A stretch of 64,000 nucleotides of DNA from Paraburkholderia antibiotica (GTDB lineage: Bacteria; Pseudomonadota; Gammaproteobacteria; Burkholderiales; Burkholderiaceae), in the NCBI RefSeq assembly GCF_012927125.1, contig NZ_JABBFZ010000007.1:1-64000 (forward strand), read 5' to 3'. The notes below the pieces were generated by a model that made no database searches, was not told the origin of the DNA, and saw nothing but the letters and a program-made list of their open reading frames with translations. Shown here piece by piece: positions 44,383 through 53,381 of the stretch. Made by a program: the position numbers and the translations under genes. The number at the start of each line of letters is the position of its first letter. The stretch's first letter is position 1.

Positions 44383-45369
44383 ATGCGCACCCTGCTGGAT
44401 TACTTCATGCTGCCGCTCGCCAACTTCGAGGTGCAGCGTGCCCAGATCGAGCCGGTGATTGCCGGGCTGCGCTTCGCCAATACGATGATCGATTTCGCTT
44501 TCTACGATGTCCCGGCATTCAGGCGGGGGTTGGTGCACGAAGGCATCGAAGTCGACTGGGTCGATGGGGAAACGGGCCAGCCGTTGCGGGAACAGACCAA
44601 TCTCAGCGCGCTGCTCAATCCCGAAGGGTCCATTCTCGTCATCGATGCGGCCAACGCGCCTCATGTCCGGCGCTTTATCAACGTCGAGACCTTTCTCGAC
44701 CCGGCCAGGGACGGCGCTCGTCGGGTCGATACGATTTCGGTGAGTGGCGTCGGCAGTTCCGCGCTTGGCTCGGCCGCGCTCGCGTGGAATGCGTCCACTG
44801 CGTTAGGCAAACCGGTTGCGGCGATCGTGCCAGGCTATGGACTCGCCGATGTCGTCCAGCAAGCGCTCGGTGGCTGGTTCGGCTTCGAGATGTACAGCTA
44901 CTGGATCAAGCAGCCCGTGCAGGAATGGCTCGCGCAGATTGCGCCGGGGGCGGCGTCTGTCGGACGTCGGCTTCTCGCGACCACCCCGGGTCATGCGAAG
45001 GCGCCGGGTACCCAGGTGCCGGTGTTTCGTCGCGGCAGCGGCTCATCCGATGTCCTGCATGCGATTCTCAAAGCGGCGCGCAATGTCGACACGCTGATCG
45101 GGCATAGCAAAGGGGCACTCGTCATCGGCAACGCGATCGCGGATCTGCCGCCCGAGCATCTCGCGCGTCTTCACGTGATGACCTTCGGCTGCGTCGTTGG
45201 CGAGGACGCGGACGTCAAACGTTACGACCAGTTCCTCGGGACCTTCGATGCGCTCGGGATGCTGAACTCTGGTGGCAATCAGGCCGAACACCGCGTACCG
45301 ACATGGCATAGCACCAACACGCAGTCGTCGTTGTCGATGCGGGTCGCGGTGCTGGCGCGAAGCCACTAG
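44383..45369 (+). CDS. Alpha/beta-hydrolase-like hypothetical protein
   Basis: A 328-aa soluble protein. LIGHSKGALVIGNAIADLP (about residue 240) is a nucleophile-elbow-like G-H-S-x-G motif with a Lys, followed by a MTFGCVVGEDADVKRYDQFLG segment. The N-terminal part contains a VDTISVSGVGSSALGSAALAW stretch and IVPGYGLADVV. This points to an alpha/beta hydrolase fold without a recognised family; the substrate is unknown. The ATG at 44383 is chosen since codon use becomes coding-like there. Divergent from the phosphoesterase gene. Confidence 0.6.
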   Translation: MRTLLDYFMLPLANFEVQRAQIEPVIAGLRFANTMIDFAFYDVPAFRRGLVHEGIEVDWVDGETGQPLREQTNLSALLNPEGSILVIDAANAPHVRRFINVETFLDPARDGARRVDTISVSGVGSSALGSAALAWNASTALGKPVAAIVPGYGLADVVQQALGGWFGFEMYSYWIKQPVQEWLAQIAPGAASVGRRLLATTPGHAKAPGTQVPVFRRGSGSSDVLHAILKAARNVDTLIGHSKGALVIGNAIADLPPEHLARLHVMTFGCVVGEDADVKRYDQFLGTFDALGMLNSGGNQAEHRVPTWHSTNTQSSLSMRVAVLARSH

Positions 45370-45475
45370 CGAACTCAGCGGTTCTTCGACGATCTGCGTA
45401 TTCGCATCCGCGAATACGCGAGACGCGGCCGCTCTGAAAACAAGCGTCGCGACGGCGTAGAGTTACCGCCGAAGT

Positions 45476-45497
45476 GCAAGTTGAAGCCAACTTGAAA
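45476..45497 (+). promoter_or_regulatory. SoxR-box-like operator upstream of soxR
   Basis: GCAAGTTGAAGCCAACTTGAAA matches the site at 40543 except for two central bases. It ends 23 bp before the soxR start codon, consistent with autoregulation. Confidence 0.5.
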
Positions 45498-45520
45498 CCG
45501 ACGGGCGGGAGGCAACGACA

Positions 45521-46324
45521 ATGCGAGCGACCAGAAAAACCAACGACCCGTTGCTATCGATCGGCGAAGTCGCCGCGCGCAGCGGCGTGGCGTCGTCGGC
45601 GCTGCGCTTCTACGAGGCGCGCGGCTTGAACCATTCGAAGCCGGAGGGCGTGAGCCATCGCTATTACCCGCGTTCGACGTTACGGCGCGTCGCGTTCATC
45701 GTGTTCGCGCAACGCATCGGCTATTCGCTCGACGAGATCTCCGAACAACTCGCGAGCCTGCCGACCGATACTCTGCCGCCCAATCACGACTGGCAGCGTT
45801 TATCGCGCGACTGGAAAGAGCGGGTGGCCGCGCAGATTCTCGAACTGCAACGGCTGCATATGGATCTGGATCACTGCATCGGGTGTGGGTGCCTGTCGCT
45901 TGAGCACTGCAAGATGATCAATCCGGATGATCGTGCTGGAGAGACGGGGCAAGGGCCGCGACGGTGGTTGGGGCAGTTTGATGGAGGTGGTGGGGTTGAC
46001 GGGAGAGCGAGGGAATCGCCGGGCGGGTTTGCCGTTTGGCGCAATGGTGAGGCCGGGGTTTCTTGCGACGACGCCCCGAGGGTGCGGGGCGTCATGGTGT
46101 GCTTCTTTGGAGATGCTGGCGATTCTGGTGGAACGTCGGGAGCGCTTTACTCCCCCCTCACTCCACCGTCACCGACTTCGCCAGATTCCGCGGCTTATCC
46201 ACATCCGTCCCCCGCGCACACGCTGTGTGATACGCGAGCAACTGCAGCGGCACCACATGCAGAATCGGCGACAGCAGCCCATAGTGCTCCGGCATCCGGA
46301 TCACGTGCAGCCCTTCGTCATTGA
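45521..46324 (+). CDS. soxR: Redox-sensitive regulator SoxR with aberrant C-terminus
   Basis: A MerR-family activator with a [2Fe-2S] sensor. The winged helix is [24 protein letters not shown] (residues 12-35), the dimerisation helix follows, and the cluster motif [12 protein letters not shown] (C-x2-C-x-C-x5-C) is intact. Known SoxR proteins end about 20 residues later (around 150 aa). Here the frame runs to 267 aa through a G-rich, low-complexity segment, a hairpin and 167 bp antisense to the end of glmS, so the normal stop has probably been lost by mutation or frameshift. The regulator core looks functional. GGGAGGC precedes the ATG. Confidence 0.85.
   Translation: MRATRKTNDPLLSIGEVAARSGVASSALRFYEARGLNHSKPEGVSHRYYPRSTLRRVAFIVFAQRIGYSLDEISEQLASLPTDTLPPNHDWQRLSRDWKERVAAQILELQRLHMDLDHCIGCGCLSLEHCKMINPDDRAGETGQGPRRWLGQFDGGGGVDGRARESPGGFAVWRNGEAGVSCDDAPRVRGVMVCFFGDAGDSGGTSGALYSPLTPPSPTSPDSAAYPHPSPAHTLCDTRATAAAPHAESATAAHSAPASGSRAALRH
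46070..46093 (+). terminator. Hairpin downstream of the SoxR core
   Basis: GACGCCCC and GGGGCGTC pair over 8 bp around an 8-nt loop, with a weak T-rich tail. It lies where the terminator of a normal-length soxR would be expected. Confidence 0.45.
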
Positions 46325-47975
46325 CGATCTTCGTATCCGCGTCCGCGAACACATACAGCTCGCCGCCGCGCGCGCGCACTTCCTGGATGTTCGACTTCAG
46401 CTTCTCCAGCAGCGCATCGTTCGGCGCGACCGTCACGACCGGCATCGCTTCGGTGACAAGCGCGAGCGGCCCATGCTTGAGTTCGCCGGCCGGATACGCC
46501 TCGGCATGGATGTACGAAATTTCCTTCAGCTTCAGCGCGCCTTCGAGCGCGATCGGATAGTGCATGCCGCGTCCGAGGAAGAGCGCGTGCTCCTTGCGCG
46601 AAAACTCCTCCGACCACGCGATGATCTGCGGCTCCAGCGCGAGCACGCTATTGAGCGCTGCCGGCAGATGGCGCAACTGCTTCAGATAACCGGCTTCCTG
46701 CTCGTCGTTAAGACGTCCACGCAGCTTCGCGAGCGTCGCCGCCAGCGTGAACAGCGCGACCAGTTGCGTCGTGAACGCCTTCGTCGACGCCACGCCGATC
46801 TCGCGGCCCGCGTGCGTGAGGAACGACAGTTCCGTCTGCCGCACCATCGCGCTCGTGCCGACGTTGCAGATCGCGAGCGTGTGCTTGTGGCCGAGTTCCT
46901 GCGCGTGCTTGAGCGCGGCGAGCGTATCGGCGGTTTCGCCCGACTGCGAAATCACCACCACCAGCGACTTCGGATTCGGCACCGACTCGCGGTAGCGATA
47001 CTCGCTCGCAATCTCGACCTGAGTCGGGATCTTCGCGAGCGATTCGAGCCAGTACTTCGCAGTCAGCCCCGAGTAGTAGCTGGTGCCGCACGCGAGGATC
47101 AGCAGGCTGTCGATGTTCGCGAACACGTCGCTCGCGCCCTCGCCGAAGATCGACGCGTCGAACGCATCGGCTTGCGGAATCGTGTCGGTGATCGCGCGCG
47201 GCTGCTCGAAAATTTCCTTCTGCATGAAGTGGCGATACGGGCCGAGTTCGACCGCGCCGCCATACGCCGCGACCTGGCGCACTTCGCGCTGCGCTTCGTA
47301 ACCGTTGCGATCGGCGATGCGCACGCCGTCGAGCGACAGTTCGCAGACGTCGCCTTCTTCGAGGAAGATGAAGCGCTCGGTGCTGCCCGCGAGCGCGAGC
47401 GCATCCGACGCGAGGAAGTTCTCGCCCTCGCCGAGTCCGACCACGAGCGGCGAGCCCTGGCGCGCGCCGACCACCGTGTGCGGCTGGTCCTTATGCAGCA
47501 CCGCGATCGCATACGCGCCGTGCAACTGCGCGATCGCTTCGCGCACCGCCGCGAACAGGTCGCCGCGATACAGGCTGTGAATCAGGTGCGCGATAACCTC
47601 GGTGTCGGTCTGCGAAACGAACTCGTAACCCTTGCCCCGCAGCATTTCGCGCAAGGTTTCGTAGTTCTCGATGATGCCGTTGTGTACCAACGCGAGCGCA
47701 TCTTTCGAGAAGATCGGGTGGGCGTTGTTGGTGACCGGCGCGCCATGCGTGGCCCAGCGCGTATGCGCGATGCCCGTCACGCCTTCGAGGTGGCCGTCGC
47801 GCACCTGCGCTTCCAGATCGGCGACACGCGCAACGCTGCGCGCGCGGCTCGGCCCGTTCGCGCCGAGCACGGCGACGCCGCACGAATCGTAGCCGCGATA
47901 TTCGAGGCGCCGCAGTCCTTCGATCAGGACGGAAACGATATTACGTTGCGCAACCGCGCCGACAATGCCGCACAT
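46158..47975 (-). CDS. glmS: Glutamine-fructose-6-phosphate aminotransferase
   Basis: Makes glucosamine-6-phosphate, the first step to UDP-GlcNAc. The 605-aa length is typical. The N-terminal glutaminase has the catalytic Cys-2 in [16 protein letters not shown] lies near residue 75. The sugar isomerase domains show [23 protein letters not shown] and the C-terminal [11 protein letters not shown] with the active-site Lys. It starts 59 bp after glmU on the same strand. No glmS ribozyme or leader is seen in the short gap. Confidence 0.96.
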   Translation of the reverse strand: MCGIVGAVAQRNIVSVLIEGLRRLEYRGYDSCGVAVLGANGPSRARSVARVADLEAQVRDGHLEGVTGIAHTRWATHGAPVTNNAHPIFSKDALALVHNGIIENYETLREMLRGKGYEFVSQTDTEVIAHLIHSLYRGDLFAAVREAIAQLHGAYAIAVLHKDQPHTVVGARQGSPLVVGLGEGENFLASDALALAGSTERFIFLEEGDVCELSLDGVRIADRNGYEAQREVRQVAAYGGAVELGPYRHFMQKEIFEQPRAITDTIPQADAFDASIFGEGASDVFANIDSLLILACGTSYYSGLTAKYWLESLAKIPTQVEIASEYRYRESVPNPKSLVVVISQSGETADTLAALKHAQELGHKHTLAICNVGTSAMVRQTELSFLTHAGREIGVASTKAFTTQLVALFTLAATLAKLRGRLNDEQEAGYLKQLRHLPAALNSVLALEPQIIAWSEEFSRKEHALFLGRGMHYPIALEGALKLKEISYIHAEAYPAGELKHGPLALVTEAMPVVTVAPNDALLEKLKSNIQEVRARGGELYVFADADTKIVNDEGLHVIRMPEHYGLLSPILHVVPLQLLAYHTACARGTDVDKPRNLAKSVTVE

Positions 47976-48034
47976 GGTGTATTCCTTTTCAGAGCCGGAT
48001 TCAGTGAGCGCGCCTCATGGGCGCGCCGTATCCC

Positions 48035-49396
48035 TCAGCTTTTCTTTTTGACCGGGCGCACATAGCCCGTTTTGCTCGTTTGAGTCTTGTCGTTCAGCAC
48101 CAGCGCATCGGCGCCGACGTCTTTCCAGACGGTCGTGCCCGCCGCGATCGTCGCGCCGCGCGCTACGCGCACCGGCGCGACCAGTTGCGTGTCCGAGCCG
48201 ACGAATACGTCGTCTTCGATCACGGTGCGGAATTTGTTGGCGCCGTCGTAGTTGCAGGTGATCGTGCCCGCGCCGATGTTCACGCGCGCGCCGATGTCCG
48301 CGTCGCCGATGTAGGTGAGGTGGTTGGCTTTCGAGCCATGACCGAGCACCGCGTTCTTGATCTCGACGAAGTTACCGACATGAGACTCGTCTTGCAGCGC
48401 CGCGCCTGTGCGCAAGCGCGCATACGGACCCAGAACGACCTTCGCGCCGACCTCTGCACCTTCGATGTGCGTAAACGCGTCGACCCGCGTGCCCGCGCCG
48501 ATCGTCGCATTGCGGATCACGCAGTTCGGCCCGATCGTGACGTTATCGGCCAGCGTGACGCGGCCCTCGAACACGCAGTTCACGTCGATCGACACGTCGC
48601 GGCCGCATTCGAGCGTGCCGCGCACGTCGATACGCGCCGGATCGGCGAGCGTCACGCCCGCCACCAGCAGCGTGTCGGCGACGTTGCCCTGATGGATCCG
48701 TTCGAGTTCGGCGAGCTGCTGCTTGCTGTTCACACCGAGCGTTTCCCACTCGTCGTCGGGCTGCGTGGTGACGACTTCGAGGCCGGCTTCGATCGCCATC
48801 TCGACCGCGTCGGTCAGATAGAACTCGCCTTGCGCGTTGTCGTTTTTCAGCGCCGCGAGCCAGCCGGCGAGGCGTGCCGTCGGCGCAACGATGATGCCGG
48901 TGTTGATTTCGGCGATCTTCAACTGCTCGGGGCTCGCGTCCTTCTGCTCGACGATGCGCTGCACCTTGCCGTGCGAATCGCGCACGATGCGCCCGTAACC
49001 GCTCGGGTCATCGAGCGTGACGGTGAGCACGCCGTAGCCGTCCTGGCCCGCGCGTTCGGTCAGCGCGTGCAGCGTCTGCGCGCGCGTGAGCGGCACGTCG
49101 CCGTACAGCACCAGCGTGGGCAACGAAGGATCGAGCAGCGGTAGCGCCTGCTGCACCGCGTGGCCGGTGCCGAGCTGCTGCTCCTGCACCGCGAATTGAA
49201 GGTCGGGCGCCGCAACAGCTTCGCGCACGGCTTCGGCGCCGTAGCCGATCACGACAATCAGGCGCGCGGGCTTCAGCGCGCGAGCGGTATCGATGACATG
49301 AGCGAGGAGCGGCCGGCCGGCCAGGGGATGGAGCACCTTGGGAAGCGCGGACCGCATGCGCTTGCCGGTGCCTGCCGCCAAAATCACGATGTTCAT
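48035..49396 (-). CDS. glmU: Bifunctional UDP-GlcNAc pyrophosphorylase / glucosamine-1-P acetyltransferase
   Basis: Acetylates glucosamine-1-phosphate and joins it to UTP. The N-terminal uridyltransferase (1-228) has [20 protein letters not shown] and VLYGDVPL; the C-terminal left-handed beta-helix (about 250-453) shows hexapeptide repeats and the acetyltransferase site [19 protein letters not shown] and NYDGANK. 453 aa is normal. It precedes glmS in an operon. A -10-like TAGAAT (minus strand, 49436-49431) lies upstream, after the ttcA terminator. Confidence 0.96.
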   Translation of the reverse strand: MNIVILAAGTGKRMRSALPKVLHPLAGRPLLAHVIDTARALKPARLIVVIGYGAEAVREAVAAPDLQFAVQEQQLGTGHAVQQALPLLDPSLPTLVLYGDVPLTRAQTLHALTERAGQDGYGVLTVTLDDPSGYGRIVRDSHGKVQRIVEQKDASPEQLKIAEINTGIIVAPTARLAGWLAALKNDNAQGEFYLTDAVEMAIEAGLEVVTTQPDDEWETLGVNSKQQLAELERIHQGNVADTLLVAGVTLADPARIDVRGTLECGRDVSIDVNCVFEGRVTLADNVTIGPNCVIRNATIGAGTRVDAFTHIEGAEVGAKVVLGPYARLRTGAALQDESHVGNFVEIKNAVLGHGSKANHLTYIGDADIGARVNIGAGTITCNYDGANKFRTVIEDDVFVGSDTQLVAPVRVARGATIAAGTTVWKDVGADALVLNDKTQTSKTGYVRPVKKKS

Positions 49397-49451
49397 GGCG
49401 TCGGCAATCAGACGAGTTTGGAGCCGACGATTCTATCATGCTGCACCTGCG

Positions 49452-49472
49452 AAAAAGGCCGCTGACGCGGCC
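49452..49472 (-). terminator. Intrinsic terminator of ttcA
   Basis: On the minus strand GGCCGC and GCGGCC pair around GTCA and are followed by five T, 79 nt after the ttcA stop and before glmU. Confidence 0.8.
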
Positions 49473-49550
49473 CTGGCAGGGGTTCGAAACCAGCGTAAAA
49501 ACGCCGGAATGCCTGCTGAACAGGCACTTTTCGTAAGCGCGGAAAACGTG

Positions 49551-50564
49551 TCAGAGGTCGTCGAACTGGACCAGCGAAATGGTCTTCGCGCCGTTCAGCG
49601 GCGCGCCTTCGTCGGCGCCGGTCGAGCACGGCTCCTCGTCGAACGCGATGTCGCCGTTCGGATCGGCCTCGCCGCTCGCGCGCAGCGCCGCGAACGGGAA
49701 CAGCTGGTGATCCATCAGATGCGACGGCACCACGTTGGACAACGCGTTGAACATGTTCTCGATACGACCCGGGAAGCGCTTCTCCCAGTCGCGGATCAGC
49801 GCCTTCATTTCCGCGCGCTTCAGGTTCGGTTGGCTACCGCACAGATTGCACGGAATGATCGGGAATTCGCGCAACTCAGCGTATTTCTCCAGATCGGTTT
49901 CCTTCACGTACGCGAGCGGGCGGATCACGATGTTCTTGCCGTCGTCCGATTGCAGCTTCGGCGGCATGCCCTTCAACTTGCCGCCGTAGAACATGTTCAG
50001 CAGCAGCGTTTGCAGGATGTCGTCGCGATGGTGGCCGAGCGCGATCTTGGTCGCGCCGAGTTCGCCCGCGACGCGATACAGGATGCCGCGACGCAGCCGC
50101 GAGCACAGCGAGCAGGTGGTCTTGCCCTCCGGCACGAGCCGCTTGACGATGCTGTAGGTATCCTGATTCTCGATATGAAACGGGATGTCGAGCTGCTTCA
50201 GGTACTCGGGCAGCACGTGCTCGGGGAAGCCCGGCTGCTTCTGGTCGAGGTTCACCGCGACGATCTCGAAGTTGATCGGCGCGCGCTCGCGCAGCCGCAT
50301 CAGGATCTCGAGCATCGCGTAACTGTCTTTGCCGCCCGACAGGCACACCATCACCTTGTCGCCGTCCTCGATCATGTTGTAGTCGCCGATCGCCTGGCCG
50401 ACCTGGCGCGCGAGGCGCTTGAACAGCTTGTTGTTCTCGTACGCTTCCTTCTGCTCGCGGCGCGTGAGCGGGGATTTATGCACGCGGGCGGCCCCCGTGG
50501 CTTCGGCGGCCTCGGTGGCTTCGGCCGCTTCGGCGGTCTGATTCAGCATGTCCGGCGCGTTCAT
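49551..50564 (-). CDS. ttcA: tRNA 2-thiocytidine(32) synthetase TtcA
   Basis: Adds sulfur to C32 of certain tRNAs, using ATP and a [4Fe-4S] cluster. The PP-loop [10 protein letters not shown] (about residue 75) and two Cys pairs that hold the cluster ([10 protein letters not shown] and [12 protein letters not shown]) are present. The 337-aa length includes a 30-residue repetitive N-terminus ([13 protein letters not shown]). It begins 3 bp after folB and is the last gene of the SDR-folB-ttcA run. Confidence 0.95.
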   Translation of the reverse strand: MNAPDMLNQTAEAAEATEAAEATGAARVHKSPLTRREQKEAYENNKLFKRLARQVGQAIGDYNMIEDGDKVMVCLSGGKDSYAMLEILMRLRERAPINFEIVAVNLDQKQPGFPEHVLPEYLKQLDIPFHIENQDTYSIVKRLVPEGKTTCSLCSRLRRGILYRVAGELGATKIALGHHRDDILQTLLLNMFYGGKLKGMPPKLQSDDGKNIVIRPLAYVKETDLEKYAELREFPIIPCNLCGSQPNLKRAEMKALIRDWEKRFPGRIENMFNALSNVVPSHLMDHQLFPFAALRASGEADPNGDIAFDEEPCSTGADEGAPLNGAKTISLVQFDDL

Positions 50565-50567
50565 CGC

Positions 50568-50963
50568 TCAATCCTCCTTGATGCGGAAGACTTCGACGCC
50601 GACCGCGTCGCAGTCCGGATAGACGTCCGGCTTCTCGGTCGACACGCGCGCGCCGCGCACCTGCGGATGTTCGAGCATGGTGCGCACGAGGTCGTCGCAC
50701 AGCGTTTCCTGCAGATGGATATGGCCTTGCGCGACGCGCTGCGCGATCGTCGAGCGCATGAAGTCGTAGTCGACGACTTCGTTGAGCTTGTCATGCACCG
50801 GCGTGGACAGCGCGAGCGGCACGAACAGTTCGACGTTGATCACGACGCGCTGTTCGCCGCGCTTTTCGAAATCGTGCACGCCGATGTTGATGTGCACTTC
50901 GTAATTGCGCAGAAAGAGCCGGCGGCAATCGGCGAGCCGGGGATGCGAAAGAGCGGCAAACAT
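50568..50963 (-). CDS. folB: Dihydroneopterin aldolase
   Basis: Splits dihydroneopterin to 6-hydroxymethyl-dihydropterin in folate synthesis. The 131-aa protein shows the FolB core: LFLRNYEVHINIGVHDFEKRGEQRVVINVEL, the catalytic Glu/Lys-type region NEVVDYDFMRSTI and LQETLCDDLVRTML. The start at 50963 (MFAALSHPRL) matches the family. It lies between a pteridine-reductase-like SDR and ttcA. Confidence 0.92.
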   Translation of the reverse strand: MFAALSHPRLADCRRLFLRNYEVHINIGVHDFEKRGEQRVVINVELFVPLALSTPVHDKLNEVVDYDFMRSTIAQRVAQGHIHLQETLCDDLVRTMLEHPQVRGARVSTEKPDVYPDCDAVGVEVFRIKED

Positions 50964-51055
50964 GTTCGTTCCAGTCAAAAAAGCGTGCTTTGCACGCAAG
51001 TGGGCGCTTCGTCATGCACGGCGGGGGCCTCGGCGAGGCCGGCCGCGCGCGCGTG

Positions 51056-51895
51056 TCAGGCGCCCGTCAAAAACATTACGTCGCGCGGCAGCGGCACGAG
51101 ATGCTGCCCGCCGTCGACCACCAGCGTCGTTCCGGTGACGCCGCCTGCATCCGCGAGATACAGCGCGGCGGCGACGATATCCTCCGGCCGCGACGCACGG
51201 CCCAGAGGCGTCATTCGGTGAGCGGTCGCAAACCCGTCCCGGGTCTGGTCGCCCGATTGCATCGTCAGACCGGGCGCGAGCCCGACCACCCGGAGCTTCG
51301 GCGCGAGCGCCTGAGCGAGCGCGACCGTCGCGGTCTGCAGCGCCGCCTTCGACAGCGTGTACGACAGATAGTCCGGGTTCATGTTGTACAGCTTCTGGTC
51401 CAGCACATTGATGACGACGCCGCGCTGGCTTTCGTCGCTCAGCGCCGCGTCCGGCGTCGCCTCGTACAGCATGCGCGCGAGCACCAGCGGCGCGCCGACG
51501 TTCATCGCGGTCAGCTTCAGCAGCAGCTCGTAGCCGACGTCGCGCGCCGTGTCTTCCTCGAAGCGCGACGCGTTGTTGACGATGCACGACGGCCGCCCAA
51601 GCGCCGCGGTGCAGTCCGGCAGCAGCCGCGCGACCTGCGCCTCGTCGCCCAGTTCGGCATGCAGCGCGACCGCGCGGCGGCCCATGGCGGCGATTTGCGC
51701 GACCACTTCGTCGGCTTCCTCGCGCGATGCGCCGTAGTGCACGGCCACGTCCCAGCCGCGCGCGGCAAAACCGAGCGCGAGCGCGCGTCCGATACGACGC
51801 GCGCCGCCGGTAATCAGCACGGTGCGGGAGGCTTCAGGCCGGGCGGCAGGCGCCGCTTCGGCCGCGCGGGCAGCGTTGTCCGAGGAGACGGTCAT
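51056..51895 (-). CDS. SDR-family oxidoreductase, pteridine-reductase-like
   Basis: A 279-aa short-chain dehydrogenase. The cofactor motif is TGGARRIGRALALGFAARG; the Arg after TGxx is typical of pteridine/dihydromonapterin reductases (PTR1, FolM). NNASRF, then YTLSKAAL (catalytic Tyr-Lys) and VVGLAPGLTM follow. Its position before folB supports reduction of a pterin in folate or monapterin metabolism (inference). Twenty extra residues precede the Rossmann fold. Divergent from the methyltransferase gene with only 13 bp between starts. Confidence 0.85.
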   Translation of the reverse strand: MTVSSDNAARAAEAAPAARPEASRTVLITGGARRIGRALALGFAARGWDVAVHYGASREEADEVVAQIAAMGRRAVALHAELGDEAQVARLLPDCTAALGRPSCIVNNASRFEEDTARDVGYELLLKLTAMNVGAPLVLARMLYEATPDAALSDESQRGVVINVLDQKLYNMNPDYLSYTLSKAALQTATVALAQALAPKLRVVGLAPGLTMQSGDQTRDGFATAHRMTPLGRASRPEDIVAAALYLADAGGVTGTTLVVDGGQHLVPLPRDVMFLTGA

Positions 51896-51902
51896 TTACA
51901 AT
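51876..51902 (+). promoter_or_regulatory. Candidate promoter giving a leaderless midA-like mRNA
   Basis: TTGTCC (51876-51881) and TACAAT (51897-51902) are 15 bp apart. A start 7 nt downstream would coincide with the ATG at 51909, leaving no ribosome site. The -35 lies within the divergent SDR coding sequence. Confidence 0.4.
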
Positions 51903-51908
51903 GCGGGG

Positions 51909-53114
51909 ATGAATCCGAAAGCTCACCAACCCGATAGTTTACCTGCTCCCGGCCCGAGCGCGCTCGAACAGTCTGACGCGCTGGTTGCGCAGCTCCGCGC
52001 GCAGCTGGACGCGGCCGGCGGCTGGTTGCCGTTCGACCGCTACATGGAACGCGCGCTATACGCACCGGGGCTCGGCTATTACAGCGGCGGTGCGCGCAAA
52101 TTCGGTCTGCGCGGCGACGACGGCAGCGACTTCGTCACCGCGCCGGAACTGTCGCCGCTCTTTGCCGCGACGCTCGCGCGCCCAGTGGCCGAAGCGTTGC
52201 AGGCGAGCGGCACACGCGACGTGATGGAATTCGGCGCCGGCACCGGCAAGCTCGCGGCAGGCCTGCTCACCGCGCTCGATGCGCTCGGCGCCGAGTTCGG
52301 CAGCTATTCGATCGTCGATCTGTCGGGCGAACTGCGCGAGCGGCAACGCGACACGATCGCGGCGGCCGCGCCCGCGCTGCTGGCCAAAGTGCGTTGGCTC
52401 GACGCGTTGCCGGAGCGCTTCGAGGGTGTCGTGATCGGCAACGAGGTGCTCGACGCGATGCCCGTGCGCCTGTTCGCGCACAGCGGCGGTGCCTGGCGCG
52501 AGCGCGGCGTGGTGTGGCGCGACGGCGCTTTCGCATTCGACGACCGGCCGGTCACCGCAGCCTCGGACCTCGCGCTGCTGACCGAGATCGACGCGACCCG
52601 CGAAACCGGCGCGGGCGACGAGTACCTGACCGAAACGCACGAAGCCGCGATGGCCTTCACGCGCACGATCTGCACGATGCTCGCGCGCGGCGCGATTTTC
52701 CTGCTCGACTATGGCTTTCCGCGTCACGAGTACTACCACGCACAGCGCGCGCAGGGCACGCTGATGTGCCATTACCGGCATCGCGCGCATGGCGATCCGT
52801 TTCTGTATCCAGGCTTGCAGGACATCACCGCGCACGTCGAATTCACCGGCATCGCCGAGGCGGGTACCGAAGCCGGCGCGGATCTGCTCGGCTTCACGTC
52901 GCAGGCGCGCTTTCTGTTGAACGCGGGCATCACCGAAGCGCTCGGCGAAATCGATCCCACCGACACCGCGCGTTTCCTGCCGGCCGCGAATGCGGTGCAG
53001 AAGCTGCTGTCCGAGGCGGAAATGGGCGAGCTGTTCAAGGTGATCGCTTTTTCGCGCGGGCTCGACGATACGCTGCGCGCGTTTTCGAGCGGCGACCGCT
53101 CGCATACGCTGTGA
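51909..53114 (+). CDS. SAM-dependent methyltransferase, MidA/NDUFAF7 family
   Basis: A 401-aa protein of the COG1565 family. GGWLPFDRYMERALYAPGLGYYSGGARKFG is the family N-terminus, FVTAPELSPLFAATLARP follows, and the SAM-binding motif is VMEFGAGTGKLAAGLL (about residue 105). VVIGNEVLDAMPVR and LDYGFPRHEYYH are also conserved. The mitochondrial relative methylates an Arg of a complex I subunit; the bacterial substrate is unknown. Start at 51909; an ATG 8 nt earlier is out of frame and stops at once. Confidence 0.9.
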   Translation: MNPKAHQPDSLPAPGPSALEQSDALVAQLRAQLDAAGGWLPFDRYMERALYAPGLGYYSGGARKFGLRGDDGSDFVTAPELSPLFAATLARPVAEALQASGTRDVMEFGAGTGKLAAGLLTALDALGAEFGSYSIVDLSGELRERQRDTIAAAAPALLAKVRWLDALPERFEGVVIGNEVLDAMPVRLFAHSGGAWRERGVVWRDGAFAFDDRPVTAASDLALLTEIDATRETGAGDEYLTETHEAAMAFTRTICTMLARGAIFLLDYGFPRHEYYHAQRAQGTLMCHYRHRAHGDPFLYPGLQDITAHVEFTGIAEAGTEAGADLLGFTSQARFLLNAGITEALGEIDPTDTARFLPAANAVQKLLSEAEMGELFKVIAFSRGLDDTLRAFSSGDRSHTL

Positions 53115-53145
53115 TTTTTGCTCCGCCGGAGCGCAAGGACTCGCG

Positions 53146-53340
53146 ATGATTCGCTGGCTGCTGACCACCTTCATTGCCGTCGCGGTGCTGTCCTCGTGCT
53201 GGCCGTGGCTGAGGAAGCTCGGCATCGGCCGGATGCCTGGGGACGTGACCCTACGCCTGTTCGGCCGCGAGTATCCGTTTCCATTTATGTCGACGCTGGT
53301 GCTGTCGATGCTGTTGTCGCTGCTGGCGCGGGCGCTGTAG
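53146..53340 (+). CDS. DUF2905 small membrane protein
   Basis: A 64-aa protein with two hydrophobic helices (residues 4-22 and 43-64) joined by LRKLGIGRMPGDVTLRLFGREYPFPF, the DUF2905 hallmark. Its function is unknown. It starts 31 bp after the methyltransferase gene and is probably cotranscribed. Confidence 0.88.
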   Translation: MIRWLLTTFIAVAVLSSCWPWLRKLGIGRMPGDVTLRLFGREYPFPFMSTLVLSMLLSLLARAL

Positions 53341-53381
53341 ACAACGCCCGCGCACTGCCGCGACACCGCCACAGCGCCGCA

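Noticed and set aside
49475..49500. tRNA-like T-arm (GGTTCGAAACC context)
   Set aside because: No acceptor, D-arm or anticodon arm could be folded around it; it lies beside the ttcA terminator.
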